DNA from: Pseudomonas sp. MH9.2
Lineage (GTDB): Bacteria; Pseudomonadota; Gammaproteobacteria; Pseudomonadales; Pseudomonadaceae
NCBI RefSeq assembly: GCF_034353875.1
Contig: NZ_CP133784.1
Location: 5,520,025 to 5,584,024, forward strand
Direction of reading: 5' to 3'
DNA length: 64,000 bases
In this document: positions 55,690-62,954 of the stretch, in pieces
Position numbering within the stretch: the stretch's first letter is position 1
Layout of the letters: every line of letters starts with the position of its first letter
Notes under the pieces: model-generated
What the model saw: the letters and a program-made list of their open reading frames with translations, nothing else
What the model was told of the DNA's origin: nothing
Databases searched by the model: none
Program-made: the position numbers and the translations under genes

Positions 55690-56391
55690 TTAGACAACTG
55701 CACCGAATGAGGTGCCCACCAGCGCGGTAATAGCCATGGCAAGTGCCCCCCAAAAGGTCACTCGCCACGCGCCTGTTGGAACGCTGGCGCCTCCGGCTTT
55801 CGCCGCTATACCGCCGAGCGTTGCCAGAAATAGAAGTGACATCCCTGATATCCACGGGATAACGCTTTGAGCGGGTGCAATAAACGTAACGATCAGTGGC
55901 AAGGCTGCGCCGACAAAAAAACTGGCCGCCGATGCCAATGCTGCCTGCAGTGGTTTTGCGCTGAGCGCGTCAGAAATCCCGAGCTCGTCGCGCGCGTGTG
56001 AACCCAGAGCGTCGTGTGCCATTAATTGCGTTGCCACTGTCCTGGCGAGATCAGGTTCAATACCACGAGCCATGTAAATGGACGCCAACTCAGAATGTTC
56101 AGCAAGCGGATCCTTTTCAAGCTCGGTTTGCTCGCGCACTAGATCCGCTCGCTCGGTATCGGCCTGAGAGTGCACAGAAACATATTCTCCAGCGGCCATG
56201 GACATGGCGCCTGCGACCAGTCCTGCAATACCGGTCACCAGTAAAGTACTGTGTGTGGCGTGGGCGGCGGCCACCCCGATTAAAAGGCTGGCGGTCGACA
56301 CAATACCGTCGTTGGCACCCAATACAGCTGCGCGAAGCCAACCAATTCGCTCACTTCTATGGGCCTCGGAATGTTTGCGCATGAATTTCAT
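55690..56391 (-). CDS. VIT1/CCC1 family membrane transporter
   Basis: 233 aa, five hydrophobic segments. The family start WLRAAVLGANDGIVSTASLLIGVAAA and the GLVAGAMSMAAGEYVSVHSQADTERADL block are plain; AALASAASFFVGAALPL is the C-terminal half. VIT1/CCC1 proteins move Fe2+ or Mn2+. The second ATG, three codons in, is an alternative start. Convergent with the small gene and its terminator; iron or manganese handling is inferred from the family. Confidence 0.9.
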   Translation of the reverse strand: MKFMRKHSEAHRSERIGWLRAAVLGANDGIVSTASLLIGVAAAHATHSTLLVTGIAGLVAGAMSMAAGEYVSVHSQADTERADLVREQTELEKDPLAEHSELASIYMARGIEPDLARTVATQLMAHDALGSHARDELGISDALSAKPLQAALASAASFFVGAALPLIVTFIAPAQSVIPWISGMSLLFLATLGGIAAKAGGASVPTGAWRVTFWGALAMAITALVGTSFGAVV

Positions 56392-56467
56392 TTATGAATT
56401 ACGCTCGCAGAGAAGGCGTCAATGCTAAAGATAACGTAGCGCATAAAGAGCGTGAAGGGGCTATGTT

Positions 56468-57457
56468 TTATTCGCGAGTTTCAAGGGTCGTCTGAAGACG
56501 CCCGGCAACAATGGATATTTCCCTGAATGCTTCCCCGTCGCGCAATACAAATAATGCGTCCATGCCCCGTGCTTGGGCCAGTTCAGGACCTGCCTCTTCG
56601 CCGAGTACCATCAGTGCAGTGGCCCATGCATCGGCGAGCATGCAACTTGATGCGACCACGGTCACTGCAGCTAGTTTGTTGGTCAGTGGTGTTCCACGCG
56701 AAGGGTGCATGGTGTGCGAGTACAGCTGTCCATCAACTTCGACCCAATGCCGATAGTCTCCGGAGGTAGCAATGGCCGCATCGCTGAGTTCCATGATGCC
56801 CATGACTTCACGAGTTCCCCGGCGGGGCCGTTCAATCGCAACCACCCAGGGCTGTCCATCAGGTTTGAGCCCGCGTGAGCGCATTTCGCCGTCAATCCCC
56901 ACCAGATAGTTTGTTATTCCCCAGCTGTCGAGGCAGCGTGCCAGTTCATCCACGGCAAAGCCTTTGGCAATGCCTGAGAGATCAAGCGTCGTCGCTGCAC
57001 GTTTACGGGCCTGGCCACGAAGCGCATCTATTTCGAGTGCTTGCGTTGCAGGCAGTCGCACCCGGTGTTTTAGCGCGCTGATCTGTTGTGCAGTGGGTTG
57101 ATGCTCGCCGGGACCAAAGCCCCAGGCATTCACCAGATCGCCCACTGCGATATCAAATGCACCGTTGGATTGTTGGCTGATACGTAAAGCTGTTGTCAGT
57201 ACGGTGGTCAGCTCTTTGGGCAGGGCACACCATTCATTCTCGGGTGCAGCGTTTAGCAGGTTGAGGTCAGACTCCGGCTTCCACGTCGACATCTGCCTGT
57301 CCACGTTGTCGACAGCCTCGAACAGACCTTTGCCAATGGCAGTCTCGTCCACCTCTGGCTTGGCATAGAACAGCGCTGTGTAGCGCGTGCCCATGGTCTC
57401 TCCGCTGATACTGTGTCGGTCGGCAGGGGAGGGCTGATAGTCAGTAGACATCTTCAC
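56468..57457 (-). CDS. apbE: ApbE-type FAD:protein FMN transferase, without signal peptide
   Basis: 329 aa; attaches FMN to Thr/Ser of target proteins. Seen: GETMGTRYTALFY, DRQMSTWKPESDLNLLN, GAFDIAVGDLVNAWGFGPG, LDLSGIAKGFAVDELARCL, NYLVGIDGEMRSRG, ATSGDYRHW, HTMHPSRGTPL, and the metal-site ASSCMLADAWATALMVLG. It starts with GTG at 57457, AAGGA 7 bp before, overlapping the reductase stop. Most ApbE proteins are periplasmic lipoproteins, but no signal or lipobox is seen. The likely substrate is the DUF2271 protein two genes upstream. Confidence 0.9.
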   Translation of the reverse strand: MKMSTDYQPSPADRHSISGETMGTRYTALFYAKPEVDETAIGKGLFEAVDNVDRQMSTWKPESDLNLLNAAPENEWCALPKELTTVLTTALRISQQSNGAFDIAVGDLVNAWGFGPGEHQPTAQQISALKHRVRLPATQALEIDALRGQARKRAATTLDLSGIAKGFAVDELARCLDSWGITNYLVGIDGEMRSRGLKPDGQPWVVAIERPRRGTREVMGIMELSDAAIATSGDYRHWVEVDGQLYSHTMHPSRGTPLTNKLAAVTVVASSCMLADAWATALMVLGEEAGPELAQARGMDALFVLRDGEAFREISIVAGRLQTTLETRE

Positions 57458-59666
57458 GGTAGCGTCCTTGTGCCTTGAGTGTCAGCACGGTCAGGTTAAG
57501 CGGTGCCAGGACTTCATCGAGCGCGCGCATCACGCTTTTCGCCATTTCCCGACTGCCGCATACCAACACCTGAGCGCCTTTTTCAATCAAACGGCGCATC
57601 TGCAGGGCGTCGCCGATGATCCGGTCTTGTACATAGCTGCGGTCGTGTACCTGTGAAAAAGCCGCTTGCAACTTGGTGAGTCGCTGGTCCGCCAGGTAGC
57701 CATTGAGCTGTGGCTCATAGAGGAAGTCCGATGCCGGGTGGCGGCCACCCCAATATAGGTGCATCGGGTGTCTGGCGGTGTTGTTACGGATGAAGCCTGC
57801 TAAAGGACCGATACCGGTGCCGGCACCAATGAGAATCACCGGAGCGCTCCCGGAGGCAGGGCGGAAGTCTGGGTTGGGCTGTATGAATGCTTCAATTTGC
57901 GAGCCAATTGGTAAGTCATGGAGGAGGCTGGAACACACGCCGTCAGGATGCTTGCGCACGCAGATTTCCAGAATGCCATCGGTTGACCCACTGGCCAGTG
58001 AGTAGAACCGCGGCAGCACGCTTCCAGGCGGCAGAATCCCGACCAGATCACCTGCTTCGAAATGAGGCAGCCCATCCCCCTTGCGCAGGCGCGCCAGCCA
58101 ACCCGGTGCGAGCAAGGGCGCTACGGCTTTGAAACGCAGGATGTGCGTGGGTGCCTTGACCTGTTCGCCGTACTCCACGCGTTCCACCAGGTGCAAGGTG
58201 CGGGTTTTCGGCTGAACGGGCGTGTGCACCAGCGTCAGATCATGGCCGATCAATTGGCCGACGGCATGCCCCCAACGTGTGAACTCCTGGCTTGATTGTC
58301 GATTGATGGTTTCAAGTTCAAGCAGTTGCTGCCAGCCGTGTGAAAGCATGGCGGCTTGCGTATCCTTGGCGAACTGACAAAAGCTCGGAAACTGCTTGTC
58401 GCCAAAGCCTAGTACGGCAAAGCCAAGGCCCGGTTTTACAGGTGCGTTCGCCAGTCGTTTGAAAAACTGTCTGGCGGAGGCTGGTGCGTCGCCGTCACCG
58501 GTAGTCGCTGTCAGAATAAACAGGCGCTCGGCACTGCGGTACTCAGTCGCCAGTTGGTTCATGGTAGCGGTATGTACACGGTGACCCGCTTGGCTCAAGG
58601 CCTCATGTAACGTTTTCGCAAATCCCCAGGTGCTGTTGTTTTCACTGCCCACCAAAATCACCGTGTCAGCGGACTGTGCGCCACTGTTGTGACTGATGTG
58701 TGGCATCGACTGACGGCGGCGCCACCAGAGCAGGGCGCCTGTGACGCTCATCAACGGCACGCTCAACGCGCAAATGCCAAGTAACAGGCCAAGCCACCAG
58801 AAGCCTTCGCCGGTATGCAACTGGTAGATGAATTCATAGGCATCACGGGCGTTGTCATGAGCCTGGTAAGACAGCAGCGCGCCACTGGCTTGATCAACAA
58901 AACCGTCGCCCTGGGCAGTGTGCAGCGAGAACACATCAGTCGGGTTGCCGGGACTGGGGTAGTTTAGCTCGCGCAGATCATTAAGGTCGGTCGCCAGCAG
59001 CGCAGGCAACGTCTCGACAGGTGCTGCCCGACCGCCACTCATGGTGCTCGGGAAAGCCGGCTCCTGCTGGGTTCCGTCAGGGATGAACTCGAACATCACC
59101 GCTGACATATACATACCCGTCAACGCGGATAGCAGCAGACCGAGGATCGCGAAACGCCCGACTTCAGCGTGCCAGCGTTGGCTGAAACTGCCCTGCAGCG
59201 GGCGCAGGATCTGTCTCCAGCCGCCCAGTCGTCTTGCCAGCAATGCAGCGCCGGAGGCTGACAGGATCAGTATCACCAAGGCTCCAATACCTGACATCGC
59301 ATGGCCGGGCGTGCCCAGCAGCAATGACCTGTGCAAGTCTTTCACCCAGCGTGAGAAGGCTGACGGTGCATAGGGCGCAATGCCTTGTCCGGTCATGGGG
59401 TCGACAAGCTCGGCGCCCGCCTGACCGTCCTGGTTGTAGTAAACGATGATCGAGCCAGAAGCGCTGCGCCGAATTTGTTCAACCGCTGGATAGGTATGCG
59501 CCACCCGGCCCGCCAACTCGGCAACGTTCAATTGGCCGACTGCGGGCACAGTTGCGTTCATTCGTTCTATGGCTGGATCAATTGACAGGATCGCGCCGCT
59601 GATGGCCAACACCATAACCAGCAGGGCAGCGATAAGGCCGGGCAGTGAATGAAACTGGCGAAGCAT
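57441..59666 (-). CDS. PepSY-TM / flavodoxin / ferredoxin-NADP reductase fusion
   Basis: 741-aa inner-membrane flavoprotein. Membrane helices at 8-28, 128-146, 170-190 and about 310-335 enclose PepSY-type periplasmic parts; SVTGALLWWRRR ends the last helix. A flavodoxin domain (TVILVGSENNSTWGFAKTLHEAL, ATTGDGDAPASARQFFKRL) and a CysJ-like reductase follow: FAD motif RFYSLASGS, GICVRKHPDGVCSSLLHDLPIGS region, NADPH site LIGAGTGIGPLAGFIRNN and the C-terminal GRYREDVY. It probably carries electrons from NADPH to the periplasm. Members of this group are sometimes annotated as sulfite reductase flavoprotein. Confidence 0.9.
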   Translation of the reverse strand: MLRQFHSLPGLIAALLVMVLAISGAILSIDPAIERMNATVPAVGQLNVAELAGRVAHTYPAVEQIRRSASGSIIVYYNQDGQAGAELVDPMTGQGIAPYAPSAFSRWVKDLHRSLLLGTPGHAMSGIGALVILILSASGAALLARRLGGWRQILRPLQGSFSQRWHAEVGRFAILGLLLSALTGMYMSAVMFEFIPDGTQQEPAFPSTMSGGRAAPVETLPALLATDLNDLRELNYPSPGNPTDVFSLHTAQGDGFVDQASGALLSYQAHDNARDAYEFIYQLHTGEGFWWLGLLLGICALSVPLMSVTGALLWWRRRQSMPHISHNSGAQSADTVILVGSENNSTWGFAKTLHEALSQAGHRVHTATMNQLATEYRSAERLFILTATTGDGDAPASARQFFKRLANAPVKPGLGFAVLGFGDKQFPSFCQFAKDTQAAMLSHGWQQLLELETINRQSSQEFTRWGHAVGQLIGHDLTLVHTPVQPKTRTLHLVERVEYGEQVKAPTHILRFKAVAPLLAPGWLARLRKGDGLPHFEAGDLVGILPPGSVLPRFYSLASGSTDGILEICVRKHPDGVCSSLLHDLPIGSQIEAFIQPNPDFRPASGSAPVILIGAGTGIGPLAGFIRNNTARHPMHLYWGGRHPASDFLYEPQLNGYLADQRLTKLQAAFSQVHDRSYVQDRIIGDALQMRRLIEKGAQVLVCGSREMAKSVMRALDEVLAPLNLTVLTLKAQGRYREDVY

Positions 59667-59691
59667 GTTCAGCCTCCAATAGGTGCCGAAG

Positions 59692-60162
59692 TCACATGTC
59701 GTAGGTAAAGGTTTCTACATAACCGTTGCCGGTTGCAGGCTTGCCCGCACCTTTAGTCGTCAGCGGTACGACAACGTCAGCGCGAACCTCGCGTTTGTTC
59801 TCGACAGCGCTGTCGATGCGGATCTGATAGCCCGCATCAACCAGGGTGTCAGCCAGTTCTACACTGACTTTCAGGGTGCGCCCGCTACCGACGCTGGCAC
59901 CACTGACCCCGTCAAACTCACTGGACTTCAACCCGCTGCCGCGAGCCCAGTCAGGAAGGTGTTTGTAATACTTGGCTTTCCTTCCGGCGACCCAGAGGGT
60001 TTTCTGATAGTTGCCATTGGCATCGGTGACATAAAACGCCAGATAAGCATCGTTGCCGTTGTAGTTTTTTAACTGGGTGGTCAAGGTCACTTCGCGCGCC
60101 TGGGCTAACCCTGGCAGGGCGACGGCACCGGCGAGACACATTGCAGCAGCAATCTTTTTCAT
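59692..60162 (-). CDS. DUF2271 periplasmic protein with flavinylation motif
   Basis: 156 aa with a signal peptide ending at ALPGLAQA. The middle carries DGVSGASV (residues 84-91), matching the ApbE target pattern D-x-x-(S/T)-G-A-(S/T); Ser90 would carry FMN. The rest is beta-rich (EVTLTTQLKNYNGNDAYLAFYVTD). It lies 25 bp upstream of the PepSY fusion and two genes from apbE, so it probably accepts electrons from the reductase in the periplasm. First gene of the minus-strand operon, behind operator-like 11-bp repeats. Confidence 0.88.
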   Translation of the reverse strand: MKKIAAAMCLAGAVALPGLAQAREVTLTTQLKNYNGNDAYLAFYVTDANGNYQKTLWVAGRKAKYYKHLPDWARGSGLKSSEFDGVSGASVGSGRTLKVSVELADTLVDAGYQIRIDSAVENKREVRADVVVPLTTKGAGKPATGNGYVETFTYDM

Positions 60163-60210
60163 GGTGGGGTTTCCTGTTAGAGCGTTGTGGCGGAATACTG
60201 GCCTTGCTAG

Positions 60211-60227
60211 CTGAATGCAACCTGAAG
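60211..60227 (-). promoter_or_regulatory. Response-regulator operator for the DUF2271 operon
   Basis: On the minus strand CTTCAGGTTGCATTCAG: TTCAGGT repeated after 11 bp (second copy TTCAGCT), the repeat spacing used by OmpR/PhoB-type regulators. It is about 50-65 bp before the DUF2271 start. A further pair in the same orientation (TTCAGGT at 60354-60348 and GTCAGGG at 60343-60337) is upstream. Confidence 0.6.
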
Positions 60228-60372
60228 GCGTGAAAAAAGTTGATCAGGTAGTTTTCAGCTGCGGGGCAAGGACGCTTGAGTGACTGAACATGATTTCTCT
60301 CCCGCTTGAGTCTCTGTGGCATACCCTAGCGGGAGTCCCTGACAGCAACCTGAATCGTGCTCGAAGCGGTAC

Positions 60373-60390
60373 TTCAGGTTTTATTCAGGT
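60373..60390 (+). promoter_or_regulatory. Response-regulator operator for the two-component operon
   Basis: TTCAGGTTTTATTCAGGT is two perfect 7-bp copies spaced 11 bp apart, 48 bp before the response-regulator start. It is the mirror of the site at 60211-60227, which suggests one regulator acts on both arms. Confidence 0.65.
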
Positions 60391-60437
60391 GCAGCCGCTA
60401 ACGTGCAGCGCTGGGAACGAACACAGAAGGGGTTGAT

Positions 60438-61097
60438 ATGCGGGTTTTGTTGGTTGAGGACGCGGTGGGGCTTGGGGACGCAGTGCGTGAGCAAATTGCC
60501 GATGACGGCCATGCGGTGGACTGGGTGCAACGGCTTGACCACGCCGAGGCGAGCGTACGCACGACAGCCTATGACCTGATTTTGCTGGATCTGATGCTCC
60601 CGGACGGGCGCGGGCTGGACTTTCTGCGCAAGCGGCGGTCGGCTGGCGATGTAACGCCCGTGATCATCCTCACGGCTCAAGACCAGATATCCGAGCGCAT
60701 CGCCGGTTTGAATGCGGGGGCCGACGACTACCTGGTAAAACCCTTCGATCTGTTTGAATTGTCTGCCCGAGTCGCCGCCGTCGCACGGCGGTACAGTGGT
60801 AATCCCAATCCACAGCTGAAAGTGGGAGAGCTGGTCATCGACATGACTGCTCGCACCGTTCAGCGTGTCGGTACTATTGTGGATTTGACTGCTCGCGAAT
60901 GGGCTCTGCTGGAAGCATTCGTTCAGCGCCCGAGTGCGCTGCTGTCGAAATCGCAGCTCGAAGAGCGTCTGTATGCGTTCGGTGCCGAGATCGAAAGCAA
61001 CACTATCGAGGTGTACATCAGTCGTTTGCGCAAGAAATTGGGGCGCGATTTGATTGAAACCGTCCGTGGTATGGGTTACCGGTTGATGCCCCTATGA
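60438..61097 (+). CDS. OmpR-family response regulator
   Basis: 219 aa. Receiver domain with LLVEDAV, the phosphorylation site LILLDLMLPDG (Asp51), ILTAQD and the KPF lysine, then a winged-helix DNA-binding domain (LTAREWALLEAFVQRPSALLSKSQLEERLY, IEVYISRLRKKLG, IETVRGMGYRL). AAGGGG lies before the ATG. It overlaps the histidine kinase gene by 4 bp. Likely binds the TTCAGGT repeats in front of itself and of the divergent DUF2271-PepSY-apbE operon. Closest in style to QseB/PmrA. Confidence 0.93.
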   Translation: MRVLLVEDAVGLGDAVREQIADDGHAVDWVQRLDHAEASVRTTAYDLILLDLMLPDGRGLDFLRKRRSAGDVTPVIILTAQDQISERIAGLNAGADDYLVKPFDLFELSARVAAVARRYSGNPNPQLKVGELVIDMTARTVQRVGTIVDLTAREWALLEAFVQRPSALLSKSQLEERLYAFGAEIESNTIEVYISRLRKKLGRDLIETVRGMGYRLMPL

Positions 61098-62428
61098 AGA
61101 CTACTTTCAGTTTGCAAAAACGTCTGGGGCTTGGGCTGACGCTGGGGATGACATTGCTTTGGCTCGGGGGCACGGCGGGCGCTTGGCTGGTCGTACAACA
61201 TGAGCTGAATGAGGCCTTCGACAGTGCTCTGGAAGAAACGGCTCAACGGATTTTGCCCTTGGCCGTACTCGAAATCAGTAATCGTGGCGAGTCTCGCGAG
61301 TCGAAACATATCGAGGGGCTGAGAGAGCATAAGGAATACCTCACCTATCTGGTGCGGGATGCCAAGGGCAATACGTTGTTGCAGTCTCACGATGCCGACC
61401 CGAGTGTATTCAATGCCCAGCCGATTGAGGGCTTTGCCACCACTGGCAAGTACCGTCTGTATGCCGTTAGCGCCCTGCGCGAAGCAGTGTTTATCGAAGT
61501 CGCGGAGCCATTGGCGCATCGCCGCGAAGCTGCACAGGAAGCGTTACTCGCCTTGCTCTTGCCATTGCTGATACTCATCCCGATCAGCCTGTTGGGAACC
61601 TGGCTATTGGTTCACTTCAGTCTGCGCAGCGTCCTGGCTTACCGTCGCGCAATCGAGACCCGCGGGGTAGGCGATCTATCCCCCATTAAGGTGTCTCAAT
61701 TGCCCGCAGAAATTGATCCGCTGGCCGAAGCGGTCAATCATCTGATGGAGCGGCTTCGTCGGGCGCTGGAGGCTGAGCGCAGCTTTACTGCCAATAGCGC
61801 CCATGAGCTACGCACCCCGTTGGCGGCGGCATTGGCGCAGATGCAGCGGTTACGTCGCGAGGCGCCTGACGGACCATTGCAGGTGCGCGCGGCAAAGATC
61901 GAGACTTCGCTTCGTGAGTTGGCACGGCTCTCGGAAAAGCTCATGCAACTGGCCAAGGCCGAAGGGGGCGGGCTTCTATCTGAAGCCCCGCAAGACCTTA
62001 TCCCGCTGCTGGCCCATGTAGCGGAAGAGTTGAACGCTACTGCCGGGCAGCGGATTCATTTAACCCTGCCTGCGGAGGGGGACGTGTTATCAACGATTGA
62101 CCCGGATGCCTTTGCCATCCTTTTACGCAATCTGATCGAGAACGCGTTGAAGCATGGCGCGCCGGATCAGCCGGTAGAGGTGAGCTTGTCGAGTCAGGCG
62201 CTTCTAACAGTCGTGAATGCGGGCTCGACAGTGCCTGCGCAGGTTCTGGAGCGGCTCACCGAGCGCTTCGTGCGAGGTAACAGCGAGGCCAACGGCTCCG
62301 GTCTTGGGCTGGCAATCGCACAAACGATTGTTCGAGGCGTTGAGGCGACAATGAGCCTCGCATCCCCCGCAACAGACAAACAGGATGGCTTTGAAGTTAG
62401 GGTGCAGTTTGTGCTTGCGCGGCCATGA
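61094..62428 (+). CDS. Sensor histidine kinase
   Basis: 444 aa. Two membrane helices (about 14-34 and 156-178) border a periplasmic sensor of about 120 residues (QRILPLAVLEISNRGE, YLVRDAKGNTLLQSHDADPS). A HAMP-like linker follows, the H-box SFTANSAHELRTPLAAALAQM, and the ATPase domain with NLIENALKHG, and GSGLGLAIAQTIV. The QseC-type sensor is the partner of the preceding regulator. Signal unknown; the context suggests a redox, metal or envelope cue. Confidence 0.93.
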   Translation: MKTTFSLQKRLGLGLTLGMTLLWLGGTAGAWLVVQHELNEAFDSALEETAQRILPLAVLEISNRGESRESKHIEGLREHKEYLTYLVRDAKGNTLLQSHDADPSVFNAQPIEGFATTGKYRLYAVSALREAVFIEVAEPLAHRREAAQEALLALLLPLLILIPISLLGTWLLVHFSLRSVLAYRRAIETRGVGDLSPIKVSQLPAEIDPLAEAVNHLMERLRRALEAERSFTANSAHELRTPLAAALAQMQRLRREAPDGPLQVRAAKIETSLRELARLSEKLMQLAKAEGGGLLSEAPQDLIPLLAHVAEELNATAGQRIHLTLPAEGDVLSTIDPDAFAILLRNLIENALKHGAPDQPVEVSLSSQALLTVVNAGSTVPAQVLERLTERFVRGNSEANGSGLGLAIAQTIVRGVEATMSLASPATDKQDGFEVRVQFVLARP

Positions 62429-62954
62429 AGAAGTCTGACCTTACCGGGCGTTCTCTGATAACGTTAATAAAATAAAGAGGGGGCTTAAACGTTTCATTGG
62501 AGGCGGGTTTGATACTTAGTCGGGTGACAAGTTGCCACACTCGTATAACTTCCGTGAATAGCACTTGGTTCGCTGAATGCATATTGATTGCGGCGGCGAG
62601 ACGGAATTGGATCCGATTATTGCGTCTTAATCATTGGCGTCAAAATGCAGTCGGCGGGGCATGTGTAATGATGATATGTGAAGTATGAAATAGGTATAAC
62701 CCGGCGCAGTATAGTGATATCGTAAAGCCATCCCAAGGAACGCTGGCTACAATTATTTATACACGCTAACCACGTGCTACACGCGTAAAAAGTTACGACT
62801 AAAGTGCTATTCAAGAACCGCTTCGGCGGCGGCGAGTATCAACAGCTCTGATGTGCTCAGTCGGGACCAATACACAGTGGAAGATGAGTGTTTTCTGTCG
62901 TAAATAATTTGAGGGTGCAACGTTTAAACGGGGTGCCCGCTCGAGCGCTGGCGT
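62429..62954. other. Intergenic region without a supported gene
   Basis: 526 bp between the histidine kinase and the dCache sensor. AT-rich patches and short open frames occur, but none has a convincing ribosome-binding site. No terminator with a clear GC stem and T-run follows the kinase gene. The promoter of the downstream sensor is presumably here, but I could not identify it. Confidence 0.5.

Noticed and set aside
58880..58910. DQASGAL in the PepSY fusion as a flavinylation site
   Set aside because: The last position is Leu instead of Ser/Thr, so there is no residue to carry FMN.
62497..62688. 63-codon open frame after the histidine kinase
   Set aside because: No ribosome-binding site or family features; lies in an otherwise empty region.
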